64,000 nt of DNA, taken from contig OY292276.1 of assembly GCA_958496175.1 (NCBI GenBank), positions 52,589,080 through 52,653,079 on the forward strand, given 5' to 3'. This document shows, piece by piece, positions 12,131-23,830 of this stretch; the stretch's first letter is position 1; the number at the start of each line of letters is the position of its first letter. A program made the translations under genes and the position numbers. This stretch comes from Sisyra terminalis. Taxonomy: Eukaryota > Arthropoda > Insecta > Neuroptera > Sisyridae. Below the pieces are notes generated by a model. The model was not told the origin of the DNA, did no database searches, and was given only the letters and a program-made list of their open reading frames with translations.

Positions 12131-14604
12131 TTTGCGTTGCTACTCTGTAAAACTCAAAGAATGACTCAAGTATAACTACTTATATCAAAATTTTTATAAT
12201 TATAAAAATATTCTTTAAGAATTCAAAGAAATTGAACTTCAGCTTCTGTTTTATGGAATCATTAGATGGATTACAAGTGGGGAAGTTACAGGTTAAGTTA
12301 AGGTTGAATTATTATGTCGTACAGAAAAGGGAGATTACATTTGCCTTTGATCATAAATATTTCTTTTCGGTATAATTTATGTTTGAGAAAAGAAAACTTT
12401 TAAAATTGATGTTTCTAAAGGAATGTTTGATGTTTTTGTATTTTAAAAGGATTCCATTGAGTATATCTTCGTATTTATTAAATTAAAAAAAATCGAATAC
12501 GTACAGAAGTCAATTTATGAAGGAAAAAATAAAATAAACTCTTCAGTAGTAATCGACTTTTTGAACTTTGAATTTCTCATCAATTGAAATTGATAACATT
12601 TGTGAAAAGTAATTTTTTACTTCTTTTTACATACATGTAAGATTTATTCTGTTGTATATAGGTTACGTAGATAGAAAATGGGGGAAAAATGTTTTTTTAT
12701 GTCCTAATAAAGGTATTCATCTGAGAAAAAAGAAAGAAAATTGGAAAAAGTAAAGATTTTTGTTTGTATTCGTAGTTCAATGTTCCTTTGAATTCTCAAA
12801 AGAATCATAACTTCCGATTTACAAACCAATCTCTTTTTCTTAAATGGAAAAATATTTTCCTTTTCAGAAAAAGAATAAAATCAATTGACGAAAAAAATAA
12901 ATAATGTGAAACGCTTTTGTCCTGAGGCATAGTCTAGTTTTCTGCAATATTGAATATTTGGTTTTGGGTTAATAAACCTCTAGAAAAATTTGTTTGATGA
13001 TAATTCTTGTGACAATTATTAATTGTTGTGACGCAAAATATATTGTTGGCTCAAAATGTAATTAAGAATTTTCAAATCAACGTTGATAAACTATTGAGGT
13101 GGATAATGCGTTGGGAAGGCTCTTTGGCTATTTCGGTACATTATTGATCATGTTTCCAAACGGTGTGGGCTTGAATAATTCATTTTCCTGTTAAGCATTC
13201 ATAAGCTGATCAAATTTTAAGGAAAATCTACCACATCTTTTACCGACAATTTTCTACGAAATGATAAAATAAAAATAAATTTCATCTTTTCAGAATATGT
13301 GCAACACATTTATAAATCTGATGCATTGGATAAATTTGAGAAAATTGCAGGAAAAGTTAGGATAATTTGATGGATATTGTGACCTATTTTCTTGATTCCT
13401 CTATTATTCAAAAGCATTGAGGATTCCGTACATGTTTACCGAGAGATATAGATTTTCAAATATTCTAATTGTACATTTGATATTTTGCTGTGTTTTCAGT
13501 AAAAGTAATGATCTTTTGATTATAGATTTCTTATAAACTTATACTTCATTATATTCCTGAAAATTTTCGCTTTTGCGATTTTAATGGAAGTATCCATTTT
13601 TAGTTTAATGTCAAAACTTAATTAAAGTAGTCTGTTCCATTATTTGGGGATTCCATTATTGGGGTTTTAAACTTCTATAAATCAATCCTGAGGATAACAA
13701 AATGTGTACCTAAGAACCTACAAAAAATTCTTGTGATTTCCACGCCAGAATTGTATTTTTCAGCACTGAAAATTGATAATCTAAAAATAATGCAACATAT
13801 TGTTAAAATGATGAAAAATAAAGGCAATCAACCTGGAATTTCCATTTTTACAATGTTTTTGTTTCATGATTGCTTCAATTTCTATTATATTCATAACGGA
13901 TGCGGTTGGTAAAGTTTATGTTGAAAACCCTCATTTTATACGTCGGTCGCATTATTGAATGTTTAAAAGATAAGTCAAGCGTCAGATGAAAATTAATGAA
14001 TTTTTGATTGTTCATAACTTCATTTCGTGTTCACCAACATATAAATAATAAACTTTGTACGTAAAAGTTTATTTCACATATCTGAATAGCGTCCAAGTAA
14101 AAAATAATAAAAATAAAATACTTTCGAGTATCTCATAAAATATCAATGATGAACCATTTTGTAGCAATTAAAATAACAATTTAACTATTGAAATATAATT
14201 ATGCCTTGAAAATTGACTTTGATGTTAACAATTTTTTTTTTATTTTTCAGGTAAGTGGCGAAAGTAATACATTGCTGCCAAGAACCATAATAGGGACACC
14301 TACAAAAGGTTTGTTCGAAAGAAAATGTTTTGAAAGATTTTTAGCTATTACTTGTAAATAAATGATCGATAATAATATTAATCCCGATATTTAGATACAC
14401 TTTTATTTTTTCTTCAAGTCGATTCTATAATAATTATTTATTGGGAATGATTACATTTGAATTTAAACTATTGTTGACAATAAAAATAATTATAATTGGG
14501 AACTTGGGCTCAAATAATAAGGTATAATAAACCAGTATTTTTTCAACGAGGATGTTAATCTCAAAAATTCTCCTGAAGAAGTTGGAAATAAATACCAACG
14601 AAAC
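12131..14604. other. A/T-rich interval, no gene seen
   Basis: No frame with coding character. A T-rich tract ending ttttcag at 14250 looks like a splice acceptor, but no open exon follows it. Confidence 0.4.
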
Positions 14605-14729
14605 CAAAATAAGATTTTTTCGCTGACTTTGAACAGTTATACTTTGTATACAATATATAAAATATATTGCAGTCCAATTTATTAACATAAATTTGAACAG
14701 AAGTTCAAACAAAAATATTCGTGGCGTAT

Positions 14730-14776
14730 TGCCCAGATACGTATTTCGATTGCCAAGAAATCTTCATCAGTGGTCA
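14730..14776 (-). ncRNA. Hammerhead ribozyme-like motif, family H2
   Basis: On the minus strand: stem I TGACCA with TGGGCA (one mismatch), CTGATGA, an extra A, stem II GATTTC-TTG-GCAATC (one mismatch), GAA, palindromic stem III ATACGTAT, and cleavage triplet AUC. All parts are in the order of a type I hammerhead. Confidence 0.65.
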
Positions 14777-14800
14777 TCAAGTAGTTTGGATCATTCCGTA

Positions 14801-14840
14801 ACTGCTTTGTGATGATTCACGTGAATCATCACAAAGCAGT
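14801..14840. repeat. Perfect 40-bp palindrome
   Basis: Bases 14801-14820 (actgctttgtgatgattcac) are exactly complementary to 14821-14840 with no spacer. The two halves correspond to the separated inner ends of the arms in the complete H2 element (about 57000 and 57410). Confidence 0.95.
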
Positions 14841-14984
14841 TCCCAACGAAACGTTGAGAAAATTTGAAAATTTAACGTCTTATTATTTGAGTTCAAGTTC
14901 CCAAGGACATTATTAATTATTTACCACACCATGGATGAGAGCAACCAAAATATAATTATCTTTGAAAGTATTGAAAGACGCCTA

Positions 14985-15135
14985 TTGGTGGCCGAGTGGT
15001 TAAGGTGGCCACTCCAAAACTGGTAAGTGCTGGGCTTCATTCTCGCAATTTTCAATATTGCTCGATATAAGTGCAATATTACTAATCTTAGATTTGCTAA
15101 AAAACTTTGGAAGTTATAAGGTGACAAAACAAAAA
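14985..15135 (+). repeat. tRNA-derived SINE, copy 2
   Basis: Box A TGGCCGAGTGGTTAAGG (14989) is nearly a perfect tRNA-Ser/Leu-type box. Box B is decayed (gggcttcattc at 15032), 43 bp away. The body ends in aactttggaagttataag, matching copy 1 near 1350. It lacks a variable arm and acceptor stem, so it is not a tRNA gene. Confidence 0.7.
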
Positions 15136-15261
15136 CAATTGATTCAAATCAGGAGTCCCCAACCTTTTTGCTCCCAAGAGCATATTCTAGATTTATTTTT
15201 TCATGGTATATTTACAGCTGGACATAGTGAATAATACATACAGGTAAATCACAAAAAAATT

Positions 15262-15716
15262 AGATCCAAAAACACAAATAGGTACAAATATTATAATTTT
15301 GGCAATCGGGTCGAATTTGGAGAACGCATTACTAGAGGGCGTTATTAGTCATGGAAACAAATAAAGCTATAAGATACCGAGAAGATCCTATTTACATCGG
15401 GACAATTATAACGATGTAATAATTTTCTCCTTTTTCTTATTTTTGGGTTTAGTTACTAAATAATTTTTTTTCATAACATTGTATTGTAAATTTTATTTAG
15501 ACCCAAAAACACAAATACAAAAAATTTGGGCAATTGAGTCGAATTTGGAGAACGCATTACTAGAGGGCGTTATTACTGATACGGAAATAAACCAAACTAT
15601 ACCTAAGAGATGCTATTTCAACTGGGAAAATTGTAACAATGTAATCATTTTCTATATTTTATTATTTCTGGGTTTTGTTACTAAATATTTTTTTTTTCAT
15701 TACATTGTATTGTAAA
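15262..15716. repeat. Tandem duplication, 228-bp unit, two copies
   Basis: The unit carries tcgaatttggagaacgcatt and actagagggcgttatta at about 15311 and 15539. Each copy ends in gttactaaat and cattgtattgtaaa. The 78-codon open frame in the second copy is interrupted by a stop in the first, so it is not a conserved protein. Confidence 0.85.
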
Positions 15717-18316
15717 CTTCAAAAAAAATTTAAAGTTACCGAAACCGAAAGTTCGGTCGAACACTAGAAATTACTAATTTTATTCCATTAAGTTTTCTAT
15801 GTAAGTACTACATGAAAAGATCTTTCTTCCTTTTTCAAATTCAAAATTTTTCCCTATTGACTTATTAGATCCCACATTATTCATAAATCTCTTAATTATA
15901 AGAGAAATTTTCATCATTTTTCATTTCTAAATTTTCAAAAGTTTGTATAATATAAATAGTATAGAATATTTAATTTGATTAAATTGCCGAAGGCTATTCT
16001 TTGATTTCACAAGGTGTTAAGTTCCGCCAAATTTACAAAGAGGACGCTAGTATAACTACAAATAAATCGTATACAATATATAGGTAATCATTCATTCTGA
16101 TTAAATAACTATCAAAGATTGGAATTCAGGCATTTCTAGTAATTCGAAATTTGACTATGTTGTGACAGTAAAATGAAATATTCAAACTATGTGCATATCT
16201 ATGGCTATTTATATATTGAAAAGCTAAATTATTTGGAATCCGGGGAATTAAAATGGATTCTGAAATCACTAGGATATAAAGCAATTTGCTTGTTTCTTTT
16301 GATTTTCATAAGCAAATGAATTCATATAGGAAATCTACAAACGTTTTTTTGTTAGAAAATTCAGTGCTTTACGAGAAAAGCTTTTTAATTTTTTTCATAA
16401 GTAAACTTGTTAAAAAATTATTCAACTTTCCGTAAATTTGATCTATGGAAATATTACACTAGATTATCGATCTTATAAAAAATGTGCATGATTATGAATT
16501 TTTAGTTAATATATCGCACTTTTAGCGGAAAATAGAATTTTGACCTTAAGTAATATTTTCACGAAAAATTGTAATTGTTTTTTTCTTGATTTCTGTCGTA
16601 CTTGAAGAAAATTTAGAAAAAAAAGTGCAACTTTACAAATTGGGTTCTTTAAAACTTCTCCTATAAGTTTTTGAACTGCACAATTTGTATAAAATTGCCT
16701 ATTAAACAATTTTGATAATAAGCAAAGAAGTTATACTAATATCACCATTTGATGTAAAGATTAAAATAAAAATTCGTATTCTGTTGGTAATAGTGGACAA
16801 ATAAGGATAGGGAAATAAAAAAACCGACGATTAAAGGTTCCAAATCTATTTTGATTCAATATTTTATAAGTTATTGTCCAAAATCTTTCTAAAACTCCTA
16901 TAAAAATCAATAGGAGAAACCCCTTAATAAATCTCAGATTTGGTTACATTGTTATCCATTAGAAATTTTATTCTAGCTGCTAAATTGGCCATTTCCATTT
17001 TCCATCAGTATAACATAGAAAATCGGGTAAAAGTATGCAAAATGCTAAATTTCATTCTACAAACAACTTTTGAAAAAATTAATCCAATTTTATTTCGTTA
17101 TCGTGAAATTCAGATATAATTTATTTTTTGGTCTCTTTAAACGGTCAATTACGTCTCCGTGAATTTAGCTGTAAATAATTTGAATTATGACAAAGTTGTC
17201 TGTAATGGAAACTAATTAAATACCTGAAAAGTAATTAAGTTAATTTAGTGAAAGTAAATTTCAAAATTGATCTGAAATTTTTCTAAAAACTCTCTTAAGC
17301 CTTTTTGTTGAGTAACAACGTTAAATTTGTTGATGTTAAGAGTCAACTATAAAGTTTTACCCAAGAAAAAAATGATCTCAAATGATTAAATAGAAAGGTT
17401 TGCTGTAAAAAAGTTTATGTGAAGTGAATAAACTTGTCAAAATACGTTTTTATTTCTATTGGCAGAGAAAAAAAGAAGTTCAAGTGGATTGTGAACTAGG
17501 TATTTGAAATATTCAACAAGTATGTTTTTGAAGAGTTAAAAAAGTACCTCGGGGACGAAAATGGGTGTTTTTACGGTATTGGATATATGTATGAACGGGG
17601 TACAGTATGTGAAAGTTTACGATGTATTTTATGAGATGGTTCAACCTTATCCTTGATGACGTGAAAGATTTATATAAAGGTGCCAAAGAAGAACCGCGAA
17701 TTGTTGCTATTACCACAGGAATGTTACCTATAATCCGGTTTATCGACTATTCGCTCGCAAAAGAAAACTTTGATCTGTCTTGATAAATTGATTTATCTAC
17801 CGTGACAGCATCTTTGAATTTTATTCGTAAGGTAAACGCGCCAAATATTGTCCTCTTTTTGTAAAACAGTTCTATTAATATAAGGGGACTACCAAAAATT
17901 AGGTACGAAACTCCTTTTTTCTTAAAAATATCCCCAAAAAGTGTAAACTTAAATGAATAAATTTATGCTCAACAATCTTCATACAGCAGTAGACAATTTC
18001 ATCGTGAGAAAATCTGTCATAACAAAACTGGATATTCAGCATTTTTATTGTTGCAATCGTCAATAGAACTCAATTGGGTGAGGAATATTATTCTTGGTAG
18101 GCAATTTAAATGGTTGATTTCTTTCAATTCGGAAGTAATAACGATATGGTTAGTAATTCTTCTCCAATTTAATGCAATAGTCCAACAGTTCTTCCGATTT
18201 TACCAATCAATCTGATTTTGGTTATTTTCCCCAAAAAAAATAGTTTTATATAGTTTTTTTTTTCTTAATCACTTTAGAAATCCTGTTTCCTCTGCTTTGG
18301 CTAACGATAGAAATTA
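15717..18316. other. A/T-rich interval, no gene seen
   Basis: The stretch around 17540-17720 is slightly more complex (tacctcggggacgaaaatggg). Both strands there carry only short frames broken by stops. No gene assigned. Confidence 0.4.
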
Positions 18317-18950
18317 TTAGGTGTACCAGAAAGTAATTTCGTTATTTTAATATACAATTAAAACACAAAATTTTGTTGTAAGTTTTAATATAAAATCAAT
18401 GACATAATCAGCCTCAATGGTATCAACGTTTTGACATCTAGGGTGCAAATTTTTATTTCCAAATTAGTAAAAATTCAATTGATTCTTAAGGAAAATATCA
18501 AAAATATGCATTTTGAACCCCACTTGTGCTTTAAATTTTTTACCACTTAGTAAGTGTTGTAACGATTAAAATAAATAGGAATCCGATAGAATAACTATGG
18601 ACGATTATAATGGGCACAGCAATATCACCCCTCCCCCTTAATTTATTATTTTCCAGGGCTTCTTTTCTGCAAAGGGGCTTTGCATTAACGTGTTGGGGCA
18701 TACAATTTTCACTGTTAACAGTTCTTGGACACTTTTGGGTATTTAGTTAATCGACCAATATTGATTAGGATTATTTTACAGTTCTTCGACTGTCTGGCAT
18801 ACATTTGGCACTATTTTTCCCTCAACTTCTTATTGGTTAAATATTTTCCATTCTTCGTTGGTACTAGTTGGAGGAATGAAAACTATCGAATTTGAACTTA
18901 TAAAAAACTAATTTGGCATCAATGAACATCTAATGTAATAACTATGCGAA
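18317..18950. mobile_element. Mariner-like non-autonomous fragment (family M)
   Basis: It begins with ttaggtgtaccagaaagtaa immediately after a TA, which matches the form of mariner terminal repeats and their TA target. The body is homologous to 11240-12100. No transposase frame with the D,D34D signature and no matching right end were found, so it is a decayed or miniature copy. Confidence 0.55.
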
Positions 18951-19936
18951 TTTTTATTCCTTCATGTTTTTGGTCTTACCATTACAATGAAGATATTGGA
19001 AAAAAAAATTTTGTAATTTTTTCTTGTTTACAAATCACTTTATTCATAAAATGTCTTTAGTACCACTTTGAAGTAACTTATCCAAAGATAAATGGCAATT
19101 GAATTGGTTGAAAAACGAAAGTACTTTTTGGTACATAGTAGTAGGTAAAAGTTTCCCGCGTAGTTGAACTATTACCTCCAGCGTTGTCTATCCCTGGGGA
19201 GGTTCTGTAAATCAGGATAGTTTATTCTTCTTCTTAATAAGTTCTTGATTTTAATCTGTTAACCGGGTTTTCCTTCTCCATTCATTATGATTCCTCTTCC
19301 TCTTTACTTATCTTTTCTTTTTATCATCACATCGATGATAATTTTTTCTTTGTTGATTCTTCAATACATTTGGATTCAATTTGCCCATTTAATTTTATCC
19401 AATCTTCTCCAGAACGACGAAGTTTCGATTTTCCAATCACTTCTTGCTGTTGGACGCAAAATTCGTCAAACTATTCTATATTCTTTCCATTATGGTCTAA
19501 AAATAATAGACTAATTGAAAAGATTCTAAACTTTTAAAGCAATTTCTATAGTTTACTAAAGCTTTCTAAATATTGTTTCGGGTACAATATTTGATTTAGA
19601 TAAGAGCTTTAACATTAAAGTTAAAGGGGTATATGTTGATTAATTTTTAATTTGAAAAATGTAAGATTTTTATAGAATTATTGTAATAAATTTCTAAGTC
19701 CCAATTTTGTGCAGGAAACCAATTGATTATTAAGGGTGAAATTATAAGGTTGTAACGTAGTTCATCTTTTCTTTCAACAGTTTAATTCTTCTAAGTTATA
19801 TTTTCCGGCTTAAGTTAGAACTGTTGGTAATTTATCTTACACGCTTTCGACTTTAACCATTATAATCTCATATACGCAAATCAGGTTACAAGTATTATAG
19901 ATTTTTAAAAAAATCTACCATTCTAATATTTAAATC
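18951..19936. other. A/T-rich interval, no gene seen
   Basis: A 75-codon frame at 19287 is rich in Leu/Ile/Ser because of its T-rich composition and has no start or splice context. I do not call it. Confidence 0.4.
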
Positions 19937-21888
19937 AACCCTCATTTTTTTAAATAAATCTTTGAAAAACTTTATCTTTAACTGATTTAAAAGAGATGTA
20001 ACTTAGACTTCGACTGATTTCGAAAGCTTTTTTTTATTGAAAATAGGGTATTTTGGTGATAGTTCCATATTAAATTTGTCAAGTTTTGATTATACTCTCA
20101 ATTTTTGAAGTACCTAGTCTAATTATATAATTCATTTGAGTTTCTAGAACCACGTAGGATAGTGTGAAAGAACCATATTATGCTATTCTATATTTTTTAA
20201 TAGTTGTGGAAAATTGGGCTAACTTTACGGTGGTTTTTCTTTCAACTTTTCAAGCAGTAAAAAAGCTGACCTACCTAACTTAACATAGGCAAATTTTGCG
20301 ACTATACTTTACCAATTTTTGGGATCTCAACCCTAATTTCAAATAAATCCTTGAAAAACTTTATTTTTCACTGATTTAAAAGGGATGTAACTTAGACTTC
20401 GACCGACTTACACCGATTTCGAAAGCTTTTTTTATTAGACATAGGGTATTTTCGTGATAGTTCTATATTAAATTTGTCAAGTTTTGATTATACTCTCAAT
20501 TTTTGAAGTACCTAGTCTAATTATATAATTCATTCGAGTTTCTAGAATCAGGTAGGATAGTGTGAAAAAAACCAAATTCTGCCATTTTATCTTGTTTTAT
20601 AGTTGTGGAAAATTGAGCTAACTTTACGGTGGTTTTTCTTTCAAGTTTTCAAGTAATCGAAAAGCTGGCCTACCTAATTTAGCATAGCTAAATTTTGCGG
20701 CCATATTTTACAAAATTTTTGGGATCGCAACCCTGTTTTTTTAATAAATCATTGAAAATCTTTATTTTTCTCAAATTTAAAAGGGATGTGACTAAGACTT
20801 CGACCGATTTACACCGATTTCGAAAGCTTTATTGGAAATAGGGTATTTTGGTGATAGTTCCATATTAAATTTATGAAGTTTTGATTATACTCTCAATTTT
20901 TAAAGTACCTAATCTAATTATATAATTCATTCGAGTTTCTAGAATCAGGTAGGATAGTGTGAAAAAAAACAAATTCTGCTATTTTATCTTGTTTAATAGT
21001 TGTGGAAAATTGGGCTAACTTTACGATGGTTTTTCTTTGAAGTTTCCAAGCAATCGATAAGCTGACCCAACTTACTTATCATAGGTAAATTTTGCGACTA
21101 TATTTTACAAGTTTTTTTGAATCTCAACCCTGATGTTTTTAATAAATCCTTGAAAAACTTTTTATCTTCAACTAATTTAATAGGGATGTAATTTAGACTT
21201 TGAACGATTTACACCGATTTCGAAAGCTTTTTTTATTGGAAATAGGGTATTTTGGTGATAGTTCCTTATTAAATTTGTCAAGTCTTGATTATACTCTCAA
21301 TTTTTGAAATACCTAGTCTAATTATATAATTCTTTTGAGTTTCTAGAACCAAGTAGGATAGTGTGAAAAAACCAAATTCTGCTATGTTATCTTGTTTAAT
21401 AGTTGTGGAAAATTGGGCTAGCTTTACGGTGGTTTTTCTTTCAAATTTTCAAGCAACAGAAAAGCTGACCTACCTAACTTAACATCGGTAAATTTTGCGA
21501 CTATACTTTACCAATTTTTTGGATCTCAACCCTGATTTTTTTAATAAATCCTTAATAAATCCTACCTGACTTACACCGTTTTCGAAAGCTTTTTTTTTAT
21601 TGGAAATAGGGTATTTTGGTGATAGTTCCTTATTAAATTTGTCAAGTTTTGATTATACTCTCAATTTTTGAAGTACCTAGTCTAATTATATAATTCATTT
21701 GAGTTTCTAGACCCAAGTAGGATAGTGTGAAAAAACCAAATTCTGTTATGTTATCTTGTTTAATAGTTGTGGAAAATTGGGCTAACTTTACGGTGGTTTT
21801 TCTTTCAAATTTTCAAGCAGTAAAAAAGCTGACCTACCTAACATAACATCGGCAAATTTTGAGACAATACTTTACCAAATTTTTTGGA
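19937..21888. repeat. Tandem array, about 390-402-bp unit, five copies
   Basis: The word caaccct marks unit starts at 19937, 20327, 20728, 21125 and 21527. Every copy carries tagggtattttggtgatag, gtacctagtctaattat, gtaggatagtgtga and ctaactttacggtgg-type blocks. The fifth copy is shortened by an internal deletion of about 40 bp. Copies differ by scattered substitutions, as in an ageing satellite-like array. Stops in all frames; no coding content. Confidence 0.9.
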
Positions 21889-21936
21889 TCCAACAAGTTG
21901 TGCTTGATACTTTTTCTTGTCCACTTGTTGGATATG
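21889..21936. repeat. Hairpin at the end of the tandem array
   Basis: tccaacaagt and acttgttgga are exact 10-bp complements around a ~23-nt loop, directly at the junction of the array with the G/C-richer island. Confidence 0.6.
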
Positions 21937-21949
21937 GAACAAAAACGAT

Positions 21950-22720
21950 TGCTATTAATAAGCGTGGGTGTGCTACCTGTTTATTTCCGTTTTGTATGCA
22001 CTTCCGCTGATTAAGTCAATGTAGGAAAAAGCGGCGAAAAGGAGTGACGAGAGTAGTAATTTCTTTTGTACGAATTGTTTATTATATTGTTTAGAGTATC
22101 CCACTGGTATTCCCCTGGAGAAATATTACGGATAGACTTGCGATAATGTATGCGAAATGTGTCGTTGGCATGAATGAATTGAAAACGTTTCCGCTGTTGT
22201 CGCGGTGTTGTGAACACGGCTGCGGTGATGCTCAATGATCTTCCATGCGGAGAAATGTCTGCGCAGAATGTTGGATTCTGTGCACCAGTCACAGTCATTA
22301 TTTAGTGAAGCTAAACAACTACACCTTGCAGTATGTTGTTGGTAATCGGAATGGAGAAATTCTTTTTCGAATTCTTTTCCATGAAATGAAATACTTGTTT
22401 CTTACGTCGCTTTAAATACTACTTACTACTATACGTTTTAGTCGTTGTTAACACTTTCCAGTGGTCGGACATCGGCGTCGTCTCTCTTCAATTCATTGCA
22501 ACAACAAAACTTTTCTTTTTCAAAATTTTACGGAAAATGCTTTCAGTGTTTTATTATAACTAATTAGTTGGTGACAGTTTTCATTTTCATTGGTTCCCAT
22601 TACAAGTGCGTGGAAATTTATTTTTCCCACTTCAATTATTATAGTTGGCGGCATTCAAGAAGCGCATTGTTGTCAGTGTAACGGATTGCTCATAGTAATT
22701 GTGAAAAAAGTAACAAGTGA
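21950..22720. promoter_or_regulatory. G/C-richer, complex island: candidate promoter or untranslated first exon
   Basis: This stretch stands out from the A/T-rich surroundings (tgtcgcggtgttgtgaacacg, gtcggacatcggcgtcgtctc). A minus-strand frame of 95 codons (22011-22298) and a short plus-strand frame from ATG 22235 are both open, but neither has convincing start and splice signals together. An upstream promoter or leader exon for the + strand gene 17 kb downstream would fit, as would an exon of another gene. Inference only. Confidence 0.3.
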
Positions 22721-23170
22721 TTTGTGTTTCCTATTTATTTATTTATAATTTAAAGAAAATCCACATGTGAGATTCCAGTAAGAATTAATAATTTTAACAA
22801 TTTATTACAGTTATACAAATGTATTTAAAATGTCCATTGTTTTTATTAGTACGTCATCCAAATGATGGTGGTATACAAAAAAAAACCATTACAGTAAATT
22901 GTACAGTAATTCCATTGAGTCTTCTCAAACATGATTTTATATGTTCTCATATGTTAAATGGATCACATATTGTGAACAGGCAATCGGGACCGACCGGGAT
23001 TTTTTTCCCCCTTATTCAAAAACGACAAAAACCACCCGCCCTTCATATTATATATGGTCAAAAGAAAGACATATTATCTTAACAATCTGTAACAAATCCT
23101 GTAAAACATTTATATTAATGTAGAGCGGATCTTTTACATTTTATCCCAAGGGGATATTTCAATGCACTTG
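22721..23170. other. Interval with short overlapping frames, no gene called
   Basis: Two overlapping plus-strand frames (22819-23082, 22941-23123) lie in more complex DNA including acatgtgagattcc and gggaccgaccggga. Their products show no motif. Uncertain. Confidence 0.3.
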
Positions 23171-23830
23171 AAATTGAATAATTTGAAGCACTTTCGTGCT
23201 AAAAATAAAAATTAATAGATTGTATTCTATCATAAAATATTCTAAATTATCTGCAAATTTGTCCTTTATAAATTTCCGTGAAAATATCAACCATTTTCAT
23301 TTCTTGTACCAAAATATTTTCTTTTAATCCAAAGAAGAATAAATCTCATCAACCATTTATTTAATTAGAAGTGACAATATAATCATTTTATAACTGATAT
23401 AATAATAAAACTCAATCGACAATTTATCCTTAAATTGGTTCAAAAATCATTGATTTTTTTTTCTGACCAAATTTTATTGAAATGAAATTGCATGGAACAT
23501 AATTGAATAATTTGAAGCACTTTGGTGCTAAAAATAAAAATTAATAGATTGTATTCTATCATAAACTATTCTAAATTATCTGCAAATTTGTCCTTTATAA
23601 ATTCCCGTTAAAATATCAACCATTGTAATTTCTTATACCAAAATATTTTCCTTTATCCTTAAAAAGCATAAATTTCTTCAACCATTTATGTAATTAGAAG
23701 TGACAATATAATCTTTTTATAACTGATACAATCATAAAACTCAATCGACAATTTATCCTTAAATTGGTTCAAACATCATTGATTTTTTTTATGTTGACGA
23801 AATTTTATTGAAATGAAATTTCATGGAACA
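23171..23830. repeat. Tandem duplication, 328-bp unit, two copies
   Basis: gaataatttgaagcacttt occurs at 23176 and 23504. It is followed in both by aaaattaatagattgtattc, caaatttgtcctttataaat and tttatccttaaattggttca. Divergence is low, so the event is fairly young. Confidence 0.9.

Larger units (their letters stand above)
14605..14840 (-). mobile_element. Half copy of hammerhead-bearing foldback, family H2
   Basis: It matches the left arm of the complete element at 56644-57610: gactttgaaca, tgtatacaatatat, aaatttgaacagaagttcaaac, then tattgcccagatacgtattt. It ends in a perfect 40-bp palindrome at 14801-14840 instead of the ~360-bp centre of the complete copy, so the second arm is missing or reduced to that palindrome. 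Confidence 0.75.

Noticed and set aside
14846..14860. Hammerhead-like caacgaaacgttg after the 40-bp palindrome
   Set aside because: A short palindrome containing GAAACG only; no core or stem II upstream.
14985..15060. Possible tRNA-Ser gene (box A TGGCCGAGTGGTTAAGG)
   Set aside because: Box B is decayed, there is no variable arm or acceptor stem, and a related body and tail occur at 1217; it is a SINE.
15479..15715. 78-codon frame in the 228-bp repeat
   Set aside because: The paired copy carries stops in the same frame, so it is not a maintained protein.
17513..17716. Coding remnant around gtacctcggggacgaaaatgg
   Set aside because: A few codons look protein-like on the plus strand, but stops follow within ~30 codons and no family is recognised.
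19937..21888. CRISPR-like array
   Set aside because: Units are ~400 bp and repeat continuously without short repeats and unique spacers; it is a eukaryotic tandem repeat.
22011..22298. 95-codon minus-strand frame as a gene
   Set aside because: No recognisable domain, no splice or start context, and overlapping plus-strand frames are equally open; kept only as part of a candidate island.
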